Shown piece after piece: positions 44,467-55,238 of a DNA stretch of 64,000 nucleotides. The stretch spans positions 310,001 to 374,000 of the forward strand of contig JAKEKT010000009.1 in assembly GCA_021495925.1 (NCBI GenBank), in the 5' to 3' direction. Made by a program: the position numbers and the translations under genes. The notes beneath the pieces were generated by a model. The model was not told the origin of the DNA and searched no databases. It saw only the letters and a list, made by a program, of their open reading frames with translations. Source of the stretch: Diplodia intermedia. Its lineage: Eukaryota > Ascomycota > Dothideomycetes > Botryosphaeriales > Botryosphaeriaceae. Position 1 is the first letter of the stretch. Every line of letters begins with the position of its first letter.

Positions 44467-45358
44467 CGCAACTCCATCCTCCAGCAACTCATCCAACAAC
44501 AACGCCCTCTCCTCCCCCTCCTCCGGCTTCCAGCCCGCCGCCTCCAGCCTCCCACGACCACCACGGCCGAACGAACGTCCTCCCCCCACCCCCGTCCTCC
44601 GCATCATCTTCCCCACCGTCGCCGACGTCCGCGCCTCGCTCGACGGCTACCGCGCCGGCGGCTCCATCCACCTCAAGACGCAGAGCGCGGCGCAGAAGAA
44701 GCAGGTGGCCCACATGCGGCCGCTGCTCTGCCGCTGGAACACCTCCTCCTCCTCCTCTACGGAGAGTGCTTCTTCGGCGGACGATCAGCAGCGGTTGTTG
44801 TTGACGGCGGCAGGGGCGCTGAGGAGTGCCGCGGCGCCGCATGTGAAGACTTATGTGCGGTATGTGACGACGACGACGAAGAAGAAGAAGGAGAAGAAGA
44901 CACGGATTGAGTGGGCGATGCTGACGTCGGCGAATTTGTCGACGCAGGCGTGGGGCGCGCTGCCGGCGGTGGCGAAAGGTGGGGGGGATGGCGGTGGCGG
45001 CGGTGGGGCAAAGGGGAAGGAGATGGGAAGGCAGGTTGGCGGTGGCGGTGATGAGAAAGGGAAGGAGGTCAGGATATGCAGTTGGGAGGTCGGCGTCGTG
45101 GTGTGGCCGGCTCTGTTCGCGGAGAACGCTCTTGGGGGCGGAGGGAAGGAGGCGGTGATGGTGCCGGTGTTTGGGAGGGATGGCCCTCGGGCGGAGGATG
45201 TGAGGGGGTTGAGCGGTGGGGAGAAGGTAGTGGTGGTGGGTTGGCGCATGCCGTACGATTGGCCTTTGACGCCGTATCAGGACGGCGATGAGCCGTGGTG
45301 CCCGACGGCGAGGTATGGGGAGCCGGACGTGAATGGATGCGTGTGGCAGGGGTTCTGA
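42884..45358 (+). CDS. tdp1: tyrosyl-DNA phosphodiesterase 1
   Basis: A single open frame of 824 codons. The two HKD motifs of the phospholipase D fold are present: HHSKMMIL near residue 313, whose histidine attacks the phosphodiester, and HVKTYVRY near 653. Each is followed by the asparagine segments THTANM and TSANLSTQAW. Tdp1 removes tyrosine or other adducts from 3' DNA ends, mainly after topoisomerase I failure. The first ~200 residues are acidic and glycine-rich and look disordered. A 35-residue serine tract encoded by TCG triplets and a long acidic stretch interrupt the second half, in places where other Tdp1 proteins have loops. These lengthen the protein from the usual ~600 residues. 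Confidence 0.9.
44432..44463 (+). repeat. (TCG)n microsatellite inside tdp1
   Basis: About ten perfect TCG triplets code for serine in a loop between the two HKD motifs. The length of this tract can vary between strains without breaking the frame. Confidence 0.9.
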
Positions 45359-45551
45359 ATGAGGGTACTGCGGGTGAAGCTGTGCAAGAATAGCTTTGGT
45401 ACCGGTCAAAGAAAAAGGTATGAAGCACGTGTGTGCAATGGAAAGCTTAACGAAAGGCATAAGATATTTGAACATCAAACATTACTACTATAGTGACTCT
45501 TTGGCGACCAGTCTCGTAAATTCGAAAACGACTACCGTAGGTGCAGCTGTA

Positions 45552-46374
45552 TTACTGCATGAAAGTGTTGGATTCGAATGAACCGTATTGGAAGTCCCAG
45601 AGAATTTCTGGAATGTCAGGCAAGTCGAAGGTGTGGCCTGCCCCCGTCCCAGCGGCCCCTTGACCGCTTTCTTGACTTGTTCGTGGAGATATGTCAAGTT
45701 GAGTAGCCTCTGGGTCCTTATCTTGCGAATTCAGTGCCTGGCCTTGCTCCGACTCTCTAAATCTCCTGAAAAGAGTTGCATGGCATCGCCGGGCTACTCC
45801 AACCACCTGACCCTGTAGCCGTGCCATTGCTTCAAGAACTTGTGTGTCACTCTCGACCACTTGCAGGAATTCGGACTGAAGCAGCTGCGGTAGATTGTCT
45901 CTGCTGAATCGTTCAAACCGTTCGAGCAGTTGGAAGCTCGAAGATGCTTGTTCGCAATCTGTACGGCAAGTCGGGTAGGTCAGGCCATGAGCGGGCTATG
46001 GCAATCTATCTTGCAGGAGGGTTTGGGAACTTACATTGACTTGGTGTCTCGCTGTCATCGCCAAGGTCGAACAGTAAACGGTATATGTGCTTCCATCTCT
46101 CTTCCTCGCAGATATCCCTGTTCTTCCTGCTGCGGAGCTTCCGCTCCTGCTGCACAGTGAGATTTTCCGTTTATGGCTTCTCGTTTTGCTTGGTACATCT
46201 TTCTTCGGCTCTGATGTATTGGCTCAGGGTATCCTCATCATCAAATCCCATAAAACAATTTAGACTTTGATTGAGTAGCCCATGAATTCGGTAAAAGCAT
46301 TCTGAGGGGCTCTGGCAGTGAACACAGGTGCGACTGAAACTGCAGGTAGAAGTGAAGTAGTAGCAAAACTTCAA
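45552..46374 (-). pseudogene. 5'-truncated C2H2-type fungal regulator, broken by one stop
   Basis: Read on the - strand in one frame, this matches the C-terminal part of a common Pezizomycotina C2H2-type family. It has a CFYRIH...CFMGF finger remnant with one finger cysteine replaced by serine, then DDEDTLSQYIRAEERC. It is followed by QERKLRSRKNRDICEEERWKHIYRLLF, and after an in-phase 76-bp intron (45959-46034) by a helical region ending RRCHATLFRRFRE. The frame is intact except for one TAA at 46171-46173, which a C-to-T change in CAA would create. The 5' portion with the first fingers is missing: the relic starts only three bases from the 3' end of the NLR gene. I class it as a recent pseudogene. 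Stop readthrough or a sequencing error remains possible. Confidence 0.65.
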
Positions 46375-46377
46375 TGT

Positions 46378-49300
46378 CTAAGAGCCGTTCGTCTCCTCAT
46401 ACTGAAAGCTATCCTTCCCGAAATTGGCACGAACTGACACCTTGACGCCCTTGCTGCTTCTGAGACCAACGACCGGAAAGAGCTGTCCCTTGACTTCTTT
46501 GAATGCATTTCCTGGATTTTGAATCAGTCTCGCCGGGCGATGTAACAAGTAGGTAGACCCACCGAGATGCCTCCCATTGAGGGTGTAGTAGATAACGCCT
46601 CGACCCAAGCCTTGGTCGAACTTGACGCCACACCCGACGGTATCGCCGGGCCCAAAGCCGTCACTAAACTCTTTTCCTTGATTACTTGGGGTGTAAGTAT
46701 GGCCGCTATCACTTCGGTAGCCCCATGTGAGCGCACGTGCGTTTTTATCCCCTGGCAGCGTATTGTTCAGGAGAGCGAGCTTAGTACAGAACCCAATTCC
46801 GACTGCCATGCCGGGTGGAGTGTTCGTCTTGGACGTATCGGAGGAGTGGCTTGGATCTGAAGTGTCGTTGTCGTCTTCCAGGATTTTGACCTCGAAGTAG
46901 AAGTGCTTTTTCCGTGGCTGCACCGGGTTGTTTGCCCGTATAGACCTGGTAAACGTTTTGGATGAGCCTTGGAGGCCGAGGGGTGTTTCTGTCAGTCATG
47001 ATTGTAAATTTTATCTTTGGTACAAGGGGCTTTCATACCATGTGGCTCGAGAGAGACGACCAGGCCATCCTTCGATACATCCAGGCCCTCGACTTTGTTA
47101 GTTTTGCGCCATCTGGTTGGCGGATGAGTCCCTTGGCGGGATAGCTCCTCCAGGTTGCGCTTGCCGTCTTGATTGAAGTTGTAGTACGCCGAAACCAAGT
47201 CGGGTGTCCAGCCATATTCGTCTTTTTCAGGCTGGCGCTCCTGGAGCAACTTGAACACATCTTTCGATCCACGCTCGATGGCGCATTTGAGCTTCAGTGG
47301 GCTTCCCGAGATCTCAGAACTACCATGTTCCTTTAAGAGTTCAGAAATGATTCCCTCGAAAGCGCGCGACTTCCCTGGTGTGATATCAGACTTCTCTTGC
47401 CAACCTCCAAATGCTGCGTCGAGTGGCGTGCGGCCGTAGATGCTCTTCTTTGTCCTGTGTGTATCGAATGGAGCACCGTATTTCAGCAGTACCTTGACGA
47501 TCTGGCGGTAGCCTAACCAAGCTGCCATATGCAGCGGTTGATCTCCGTCCGGCCCGGCCACCTTGCACATGGCCACGGCTAGTTCGTTGCGTGTATTTTT
47601 GGGTTCTCTACCATGGTCTGTTTCTCGCTTGCCGCTTCCCATTTCCAGTAATTGCCGTACAGCCGGGTAGTTCTTCCACTTGACACAGTGGTGCAACGCA
47701 GTAAGTCCTTTCCGGTCGGGCTGGAGTAGGAAGTCTAGATTGGAGGCTCGCTGCTCGTGTACCTCTAATAGAAAGGCCATGATTTCGAACTCTTCACGGG
47801 CCGCGGCGCACGTAACAGCATCCCTTTTGGAAGAGTCCTCTGCAAAAATGTTCACGGCATTGACTTTTTGTGCCGCCGAGGCAACAAGGGCTTTGTAGGC
47901 GTCAATATCAATAGTAGCCGTTTGGTTCGCCTGTTCGTCATGTTGCTTCAAGGCCATGTCGAGAGCACCAGCGTTGTGGTTGACTAACGTCTTCACAATG
48001 GCCAAGTTTCCGTTGGTGATAGCCGCATGCAACGCCTACCGGATTAGTTGGTGATCGAACAGACACTAGAAACGGACTCACCGTATTGCGGTTGACGTCA
48101 TCGTCGTTGATATCGGCATGTTTCGACAGAAGAAGCTTGACCACCTCAGCGCTGCCAGACTTTGAAGCCTCATATAGAGGCGCTTGGCTCTCTTTGTCTT
48201 GTGCATTCACAGCCGCCCCATTTTTCAAGAGGAGTCTGATAAGTTCTTTCGGAGCATCCGGCAACTTGCACGCCCAGTGCAGAGGTGTTTCCCCATTGGA
48301 ATCTTCTGCATTGACATCTACCCTCTTCGTTCCGTTTTTGGACCCGTGTGCAAGCAAAACTCTGCAAACTTCGGTCTTGTGAGATCCGGCGGCGAAGTGA
48401 AGACAGGTAGCTCCTGACTTGTCGGCGATGGTAGGGTCTGCGTGATGATCCAATAGCTGCTTGATCAGTTTTGGGTCCTCTCCAGTATTCTTGGCCGCCA
48501 AGATGATTGGCGTGGCACCCTCCTTGTTTTTCGCATTCACGATTTCTGTATCCATGATTGAAGAAGCCAAGAGCTCGTCCAAACCGCGGAAGCCACCATC
48601 GCCGAGACATACTAGGTGCAAAGGCGTGTTCTGAGTACAGTGAGTGACGTGCCAGCATAGGATACTACAGCCTGTATACATACCGCGTGCTTGTTTGGAG
48701 CCTTGATGTCATTTTCACTGGCGTGTTTCCCGAAAAGTGATTCCAGTCCGTAGCGAGCTGCCGTGTGTAACATCGAGTCACCGCTATAGTCCTCTTGCGT
48801 GGTGCTTGACAACTTTAGCCAGACTTGGTAGTCATTCTTCCGGGACATGAATTCTTCAGCTTTTGCAAGAAGCTGGTTCCACCTGGACTTGTACAATCCG
48901 CCGTTCTTCCTGGACCCCAACGCAATCTCAGTATCTCTCAGATGTCTTGGCCAATGTTCAAGCTCGTATCGCAAGTGCGTTTCTGATTTGCCTGCGACTT
49001 GCTTCTTCCATGAGCCTAAAGCTTTGTCTGAAAGGAACCTCTTTCGGAATTGCGGTGAGTTGAGTGTGCGCATGAGGTATTCCGACATACGCAGGTGACC
49101 TTCAACCATTCCGGCATCTGCCACGCGTTTGTCAGTTCGTGACAGGACAAAATCACGAACCGAGTTATGCTCCAGTTGGACGGTAGTGCCGGTGATTTTC
49201 AGAAAGTCCCTTCCAATTTGAGCCAAGCTGTTGGCCAATTTTCCGAGGTCCGGCTCTTCCAGGGCTTCATCGTCGCTGATATCCCCATCCATAACGGATG

Positions 49301-51441
49301 GATATGTGCTCGAAAGTTCATCCGCAATCGGGAGCAGCTCCATGCTGTCAGTCCCGCAGATCAGCCAGCGGAGGACAGTGACCAGGATGGTGAGCCGATC
49401 CTCATTCAGCCTGCTGATCTTCTGTTTGTACAGTCCGTTCGTGCCACGGGGCAGCTCTGGTTTGATTTTCGCATAGGGCAGGAAGTCTTTCTCCGGCTTC
49501 CGGATATATTCCATCACACTGCTTGCATCTTGATTGACGAATCAGCCATGCGTCTTCATGAAGTCACTCGTTCCTGCTTTACTTACATAGGAAGTTTCCA
49601 TCTGCAAAAGACACGATGTCTTCCGTAGCTTCCATTCTGACTTTCTTCGTCCACGACTCGGCCTGTTTTTTGAGCTTGTCGATGTTTTCGCGGACGTACT
49701 TCTCGATGTACAAATCGGTCTTGGTCCGGTCGATTTGAATGTGTTCGATTCTTGAGGGCTTCGAACGACTGGAAAACAGAATACGTGCCTTGATTTTCGA
49801 GGAAGATGCCAGATCCCTCAAAGAGGCTGGAAAGTGCTGGTCGGTACATTCGTCCACGGCATCCAGGACAACGACCAAAGGCAGACCGAACACACTTCCA
49901 AGGTTCTTGAAGAGCGACATGAGGGAAGACATCTTCATGGAAGCCGGTAGCTTCCTTTCAGAATCCGCCAAATCAGCCTTGGCTTTCTCGACAACCGCGA
50001 TGCAGTCCTTTTGCTTATACAGCTTCTCTTGACTATCTCCATCCGCCGCCTTCTGGAAGAGTTGGGCACAGAGATGAAGCATGACATTCGAAGCAGCGGC
50101 CGCATGCGGATCGCCAAGCTTGCAGAAAAAGTACAGCAACATGAAGTTCTGCTTCTTTCCTGCTTTTGTCTGCTTTTTTGACAGCTGCTCGAAGTGTTCT
50201 ATGACGGTGGATGCCAGGACTGTCTTTCCTACGCCGCCTTGGCCCGTAAGACACAGAGCTCCAGAGCTTTGACTGGTCCACTCTTGGAACTTCTTCTCGT
50301 CAAAAATCCAGCTACAAGATCCTTTATGCCGCTTTTCCTCAGAGATGTTCTCGAGGTACCGATCGACAGGTGACTTCAGGGGTATTCGGTGGCCGTCTTG
50401 GAACCATTTCAAACTGGCGTTGAAGCTGCGCTCTATTTCTGCTGCAGCTTGCAGGTCGTGCATATCGGCCAAGCGGCTGGATATGGATTCGAAAGCGTCT
50501 TTGACGAGGCCCTTGAGGCGTGGGAGCTCCGCGGAACTGCCTTTTGCCTCACGCAGGAGGCTCAATGCAGTGTCTTCGAAGTCAATTCGTGCGGTGTCCT
50601 GCAAGTCTCGGATCTGGCTTTTTGCTTCGACGCCTGTGGATTTTAGCTCTGCAACTTCTGCCCCAAAGGTACTCCTCAAAATCTGGTCTTTCTTCGAGGT
50701 CAGAACGTAAAACTTTTCCTGTCCACGGGCTTGAGGATCCTCTTACCCACAACATTCTTCTTCATGTGTTTGTTGGCCAGGTGAAAGAACTTCAAAGCCA
50801 AGGCCATGAGCTTTGGGATCTTGTTCAGCAGAGACTGCTGCGTGCCATCGAATTGGTCCTTGACTCGGCCTTTGAGGTATCTCAGGCCGTATACCTCGCA
50901 GATAAGTATAGCTTCTGCCATCTGTTCTGTGGTCTCCTCGATCATCTCCGACACTTTACTGTTCACAATGAAAATCTGCACACGATATTCAGCTCCAGAT
51001 GTGGCCGTTTGCTCGGGACCTACTTACTTTTCCGATTGCACTGAGCCCCATCCACACCAAAGCGACGGTTTCAGGAGCGCCCGCCATGACAGTGTTTCCG
51101 AACTCGAGCAACAGCTCCAGCTTTTGAAGGATTCTGCGTCTGTTGATTGTCGCAATGCGCTTTCCATTTTCGGTCCGCTTGACTCTACCATGGTCCTTCT
51201 CAGACGACTCGGGCGGCCCCTTCTTCAACTCTCTGATTGCGTGTCGTAGGCTGAGCTGCGCCCTCCCAGTCTTGACTTCGGACCTGTCATACTCCTTGTA
51301 GAATATCTTCTCGGCTTTGATCCAGAGTTCTGCTGAGACGGCCACAGGTTTCCCGCTCGTTTTCTTGCTGGACTTGGACGTGACACTCATTTCGCGAATT
51401 AGTGAAGGCTGGAAAACGGTAGGATACCCGCCAGCTTTCAT
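46378..51441 (-). CDS. NLR-like protein: helical N-terminus, NACHT, ankyrin repeats, SPRY
   Basis: Eight exons on the - strand: 51441-51028, 50975-50751, 50682-49587, 49528-48684, 48630-48082, 48035-47039, 46988-46563 and 46511-46378. Seven introns of 46-68 bp join in phase, giving 1,561 residues. Residues 1-213 are helical, without a recognised effector domain. The NACHT NTPase has Walker A GQGGVGKT near 360 and Walker B VVVLDAVDEC near 485, with the sensor ARILFSSRS. Ankyrin repeats (PLHLVCLGDGG, GATCLHFAAGSHKTEV, GETPLHWACKL, QPLHMAAWLGYR) fill about 861-1200. A SPRY domain (PRKKHFYFEVKILED, WGYRSDSG, IYYTLNGRHLG) ends the protein. The last junction removes a 51-bp in-frame intron that would split the SPRY core. 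NACHT proteins of this shape sense non-self or damage in fungi and start cell death. It diverges from a HET-domain gene. Confidence 0.85.
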
Positions 51442-52115
51442 ACGTGAAGAAGAGGCTGAGATATATGCTAGTAAGCGCTAGGCGTGGCGAGGTGAGCCTG
51501 CAGCCTAGCGAAGGCTGACCAGTTATCTCGCATCGACCCACACAAATTCTTACGTGCATGATCTCAACCCCGCCCATGAACTGCAGGTAAAAATATCAAG
51601 CCATCGCCCACAATGTAATTCGTCGGTAAAGTCTTTGTACGGACCGGGCTCCGCGACGATACGCGCGTAAGGTTGAAAAGGAAGAGTTCTCTGAGTGCAC
51701 CGTCTGATGAGACTCGCACTCTCTCTCTTTATGTGGTTGTAAGACCTACATCCACGTCTCTGTATATACTTGTCTCAACTGCCCATGGGAAAATAGAAGA
51801 TTGAAATGATTTTCACTCAGTTGAACCGTCGAAATTTTCGGCAGTGTATTCAGGCAAAAAGTTTAGCGAGTAGATATGCACCTAGCAAAGACTTGTATTT
51901 GATGGCTTCGCAGGTCTGGTCTGGACTCTTCCCGATGGAAAGTCAGTGGGGGCCAAAGAAATCGTCGGGAACCTTTGACAAAGAGGCTTAGCGCCCGCCT
52001 CTGCAGCTACACCTGCATGACGACGACAATCGACCTTCTTTTCCTATCCTTCCACTCATCCGTTTCCGGACAAACCATTTGACAAGACGGCCACCGCTCC
52101 AACCCTTCACCCCGT
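51442..52115. promoter_or_regulatory. shared divergent spacer between the NLR and HET genes
   Basis: 674 bp between opposing start codons, so both promoters lie here. TATA-like sequences appear on the HET side near 51763 (TATATA) and, for the NLR side, near 51460. No palindromic operator stands out. Confidence 0.5.
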
Positions 52116-54362
52116 ATGAACACAGACCTCAGCCTCTCGCTCCGGGACCTCAGCCGCAGCCTCGGCCACCAACACGCCCAAGAAAACGACCCCAAAAACC
52201 TCCTCGTTCCGCAACTCCTGAACATCCAAGACCACTACCTCCTCCACAACCTCAAATCCCTCGCCTGGATCACCGAGCTCAAATGCCTCACAACCGAGGA
52301 CCCCTTCGCGCGCAAGCGCAAGCACCCCTCCACATCTCCTTCCCCCTCTGATGACCCGACGACGACCCCCTCCCGCAAAACCCTCACCCGCACCACCGTC
52401 AACGGCCGCGACGGCGACTACATCGCCATCTCCTACCCGTGGACCGCGAGCACGCAGCCGGGCACCCACGACAGCCCCGCCACCACCCCGGGCGCGTGGC
52501 GCATCCGCGGCCCTTCCTCTCCCTCTTCCTCCTCTTCTTCTTCTTCCTCATCCTCCCGCACCACCGCCCCCGCAGCCGTCCGCGACGCCGTCCTCGCCCG
52601 CTCCTGGCGCTGCGCCGCGGCGCTGGGCTGCCCGCGCCTGTGGCTGGACCGCGAGTGCGTGCCGCAAGACGGCGACGACGGCGACGACGACGCGCTGGCG
52701 GAAAAGGAGCGCGCGCTGCACTCGATGGACCTGGTGTACCGGCTGAGCGCGCATCCGGTCGCGCTGCTGTTCGCGCCGACGCTCGGGACGGAGGGGGACG
52801 TGGAGCTGTTCGGGCGGGTGATGATGCGGAAGCTGTTGCGCGGCGGTGGTGGCACGGGAGGAGAAGGGGGGTTCAAAGACAGCGTGGACGCGGCGACGGC
52901 GAGGCGGGCGCTGCGGCTCCTGCGCGGCATCACGGACGACCCGTGGTGGGGGCGCGCGTGGACGTTCCAGGAGGACTACTGCGCGGGGCCCCGGATGAGC
53001 CTGCTGATCCCGCTCGCGGGCGGTCGGTGGTGGCGCAAGAGGAGGAAGTACGAGTTCTGGCGGACGGGCGACGTGCCGGGCGAGCTGATGGTCGGCTCGG
53101 TCGAGTTCCACAAGGCGGCGACGCGCTTCTGCCTGGCGTACCTGCGCAGCGCGTTCGTGGCCGACGAGGCCGAGGCCGAGGCGTGCCGCGCCGTGATACG
53201 CAAGGCGGGCAGGTACTCGTACACCATCCTGCACGATGGCGGCGGCGGCGGCGGCGACGACGTGGCCGGCGCGACGGATTACTCCCGCTCCATGACGACG
53301 AGGATCCTGGAGGACATCGCGCACCGGAACGCCAGGTTCCGCGCTGATCTGCTGCCGATTGCGTCGAATTGCTGCCAGTACGGCGTCCGCCTGGACACGA
53401 ACAGGCTGAGCAGGTCCGACGTCAGCCTCGCGGCTTGCATCCTGGCGCTCTGGCTGCTCAATGGCGAGATCTTCAAAAGTAATGTTCGGGCGACGCCGGC
53501 CGAACTGGAGTCCATGAACATCTTCGAGTACCTGAAGGCCATATCGCTGGACAGCTTCTCGCCGCCTTTGCAGAAAGGCCAGCTCACCTTTCTGAAATCA
53601 TGCCGCTTTGTCGACGTACGGTTGTCGGAGAACGGGGTCACGACGAGCGGCTGGCTGTGGAAATTGGACCGGCAGATCTCCACAAACGACCCCAAGTTCC
53701 GCGGACCGGACTCTTTGCAAGTCCTCGGCGTTGAGCTGCAACACCTGGGACACAAGAGGCTATCAGAACTGCTGGAATCCAACGAATACTTCAGCGATGT
53801 AGCAGAGAAGGGGGATGGCATCAGTGAGAGGACTGAACCCGCGGAAACTTACCTGCGCATGACGGCGCAAAACCTGAGACGTGCCATCACCAAAGGCCGC
53901 ACTCTTTTCCTCGGCCGCTTGTGGGATGATGGGCAGGGCGACGATGACGAGCAAACAGCGGAACCTCACACAGCCATCTTCATCGGCGGACGCGAGCTTC
54001 AGGAAAGAGACGGTTCCGTCGCCAGCGCCAAGAGCTCCAGGAGAGGTGATTCCTGCGCGCGGGAAAGCTGCTCGGAGTCTCCCGCGACGCCGGCGCCGAC
54101 GCAGGAGACCGCCTCGAGCCCGTCACCGCCCGCCTTCGCCTTCACGGCGTGGAGCGGGAGATCCGAGGACGACGACCGGAACATCGAGGAGAGCCAGATC
54201 GACAAGTACGTCTCGCTGGAAGTCGAGGTGGATGAGGAGCGGGCCAATGGCATGCCGGTGCTGCGCACCAATCGCTGGATGAACGGATTGTGCTTCTTCG
54301 GCCGGGAGGCGGAGATGGATGTCACGTTTGCGTGGCCGCCGGGGTTGCGGGGTGGGATTTGA
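52116..54362 (+). CDS. HET-domain (heterokaryon incompatibility) protein
   Basis: A single exon, 748 residues. The three HET-domain motifs appear in order: DYIAISYPW near residue 101, LWLDRECVPQD near 175, and DPWWGRAWTFQED near 274. The HET domain (PF06985) triggers programmed cell death when cells of different allele types fuse, and is toxic when overactive in several fungi. The span between the first two motifs holds a poly-serine expansion and is longer than usual. Acidic linkers break up the middle region. After the HET domain the protein continues for about 450 residues with a helical region (residues ~300-560) and a disordered serine-rich section, without any NACHT, ankyrin or WD repeat of its own. 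It diverges from the NLR gene. Confidence 0.9.
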   Translation: MNTDLSLSLRDLSRSLGHQHAQENDPKNLLVPQLLNIQDHYLLHNLKSLAWITELKCLTTEDPFARKRKHPSTSPSPSDDPTTTPSRKTLTRTTVNGRDGDYIAISYPWTASTQPGTHDSPATTPGAWRIRGPSSPSSSSSSSSSSSRTTAPAAVRDAVLARSWRCAAALGCPRLWLDRECVPQDGDDGDDDALAEKERALHSMDLVYRLSAHPVALLFAPTLGTEGDVELFGRVMMRKLLRGGGGTGGEGGFKDSVDAATARRALRLLRGITDDPWWGRAWTFQEDYCAGPRMSLLIPLAGGRWWRKRRKYEFWRTGDVPGELMVGSVEFHKAATRFCLAYLRSAFVADEAEAEACRAVIRKAGRYSYTILHDGGGGGGDDVAGATDYSRSMTTRILEDIAHRNARFRADLLPIASNCCQYGVRLDTNRLSRSDVSLAACILALWLLNGEIFKSNVRATPAELESMNIFEYLKAISLDSFSPPLQKGQLTFLKSCRFVDVRLSENGVTTSGWLWKLDRQISTNDPKFRGPDSLQVLGVELQHLGHKRLSELLESNEYFSDVAEKGDGISERTEPAETYLRMTAQNLRRAITKGRTLFLGRLWDDGQGDDDEQTAEPHTAIFIGGRELQERDGSVASAKSSRRGDSCARESCSESPATPAPTQETASSPSPPAFAFTAWSGRSEDDDRNIEESQIDKYVSLEVEVDEERANGMPVLRTNRWMNGLCFFGREAEMDVTFAWPPGLRGGI

Positions 54363-55209
54363 TGTCTGGAGTCTGATCGGACGAACGTTTAATCGATAAT
54401 ACTGTCGAAGACTATTGAGATGTACGGTCCTCGAGTCGAGGAAGTGCTAGCAGTCTTCACGACTACTGTGTTCGGGGGGTGTGTACTGTCACACAAGTTG
54501 CGCTGTATAGAGCTCACTTCGCACTCAAAAGTAATACTGATTCTTCTTTCTGGATACGCACCAGTTCGCGTTCACATGTACCCAATTCAGATGTCGTTGA
54601 ACGAGCAGCGAAGTAATCAAAGCAGCGAACAAGAGTAAACGTCGGTGACATAGTACAGGTCCAGCTTCTCAGTAATAGAAAGAAGGGGGGGAAATAGAAG
54701 TAATACGACAAAAGGGCAATAAAGCCAACCATTTCCCAGAGCCGCTGCTCATGCGCCTCACCCCAGTCACTGAATCTCTTATACGAAACCGGTCAAGCAA
54801 AGCACAGAAATAACACCGACACCGCAAGGGCAGCAGAAACGCAGATTCCACACGCACACAACACCCGCCCCACATGCAGAACGCAGAACCACAATAATCT
54901 GCCAGAAATCGAGATAAGGGTCCAAAAGGACAAGGGAAAAAGAAGCAAGAAAAATATGACAGATCACCTACTTTGCTGTTGTTTTCTGCCCCGCCACACC
55001 TTCCCCATCGTTCCCCCACAAAAAAAGAAGAAAGCACCTCTCCGAACCCTTCGACGCGGGAAGCATGAGAGCGGTGTGTCGTTGGTGGTGCGGCAGATCT
55101 GCAATGCATATCGCACACCAACCACTTTTCTCCACACCGCACGCGCCAAGAGAGGGGGAGAGGAGAAAAAAAAAAAGGAAATTCCCCACCACGGAACACC
55201 ATTTTCTAT

Positions 55210-55238
55210 CAGCAGGCAGCAGGCAGCAGGCAGCAGCC
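55210..55238 (+). repeat. (CAGCAGG)n tandem repeat
   Basis: Four near-perfect copies of a seven-base unit inside the gene-free region. Confidence 0.85.

Noticed and set aside
46035..46374. Removing the C2H2 relic stop by a short intron
   Set aside because: The only GTACC...CAG pair around the TAA changes the phase and breaks the downstream frame, so a real stop is the simpler reading.
50713..50740. A 28-bp GTAAGA...CAG intron in the NLR gene
   Set aside because: Too short for a fungal intron. The GTGGGT...CCAG choice (50683-50750) keeps the frame.
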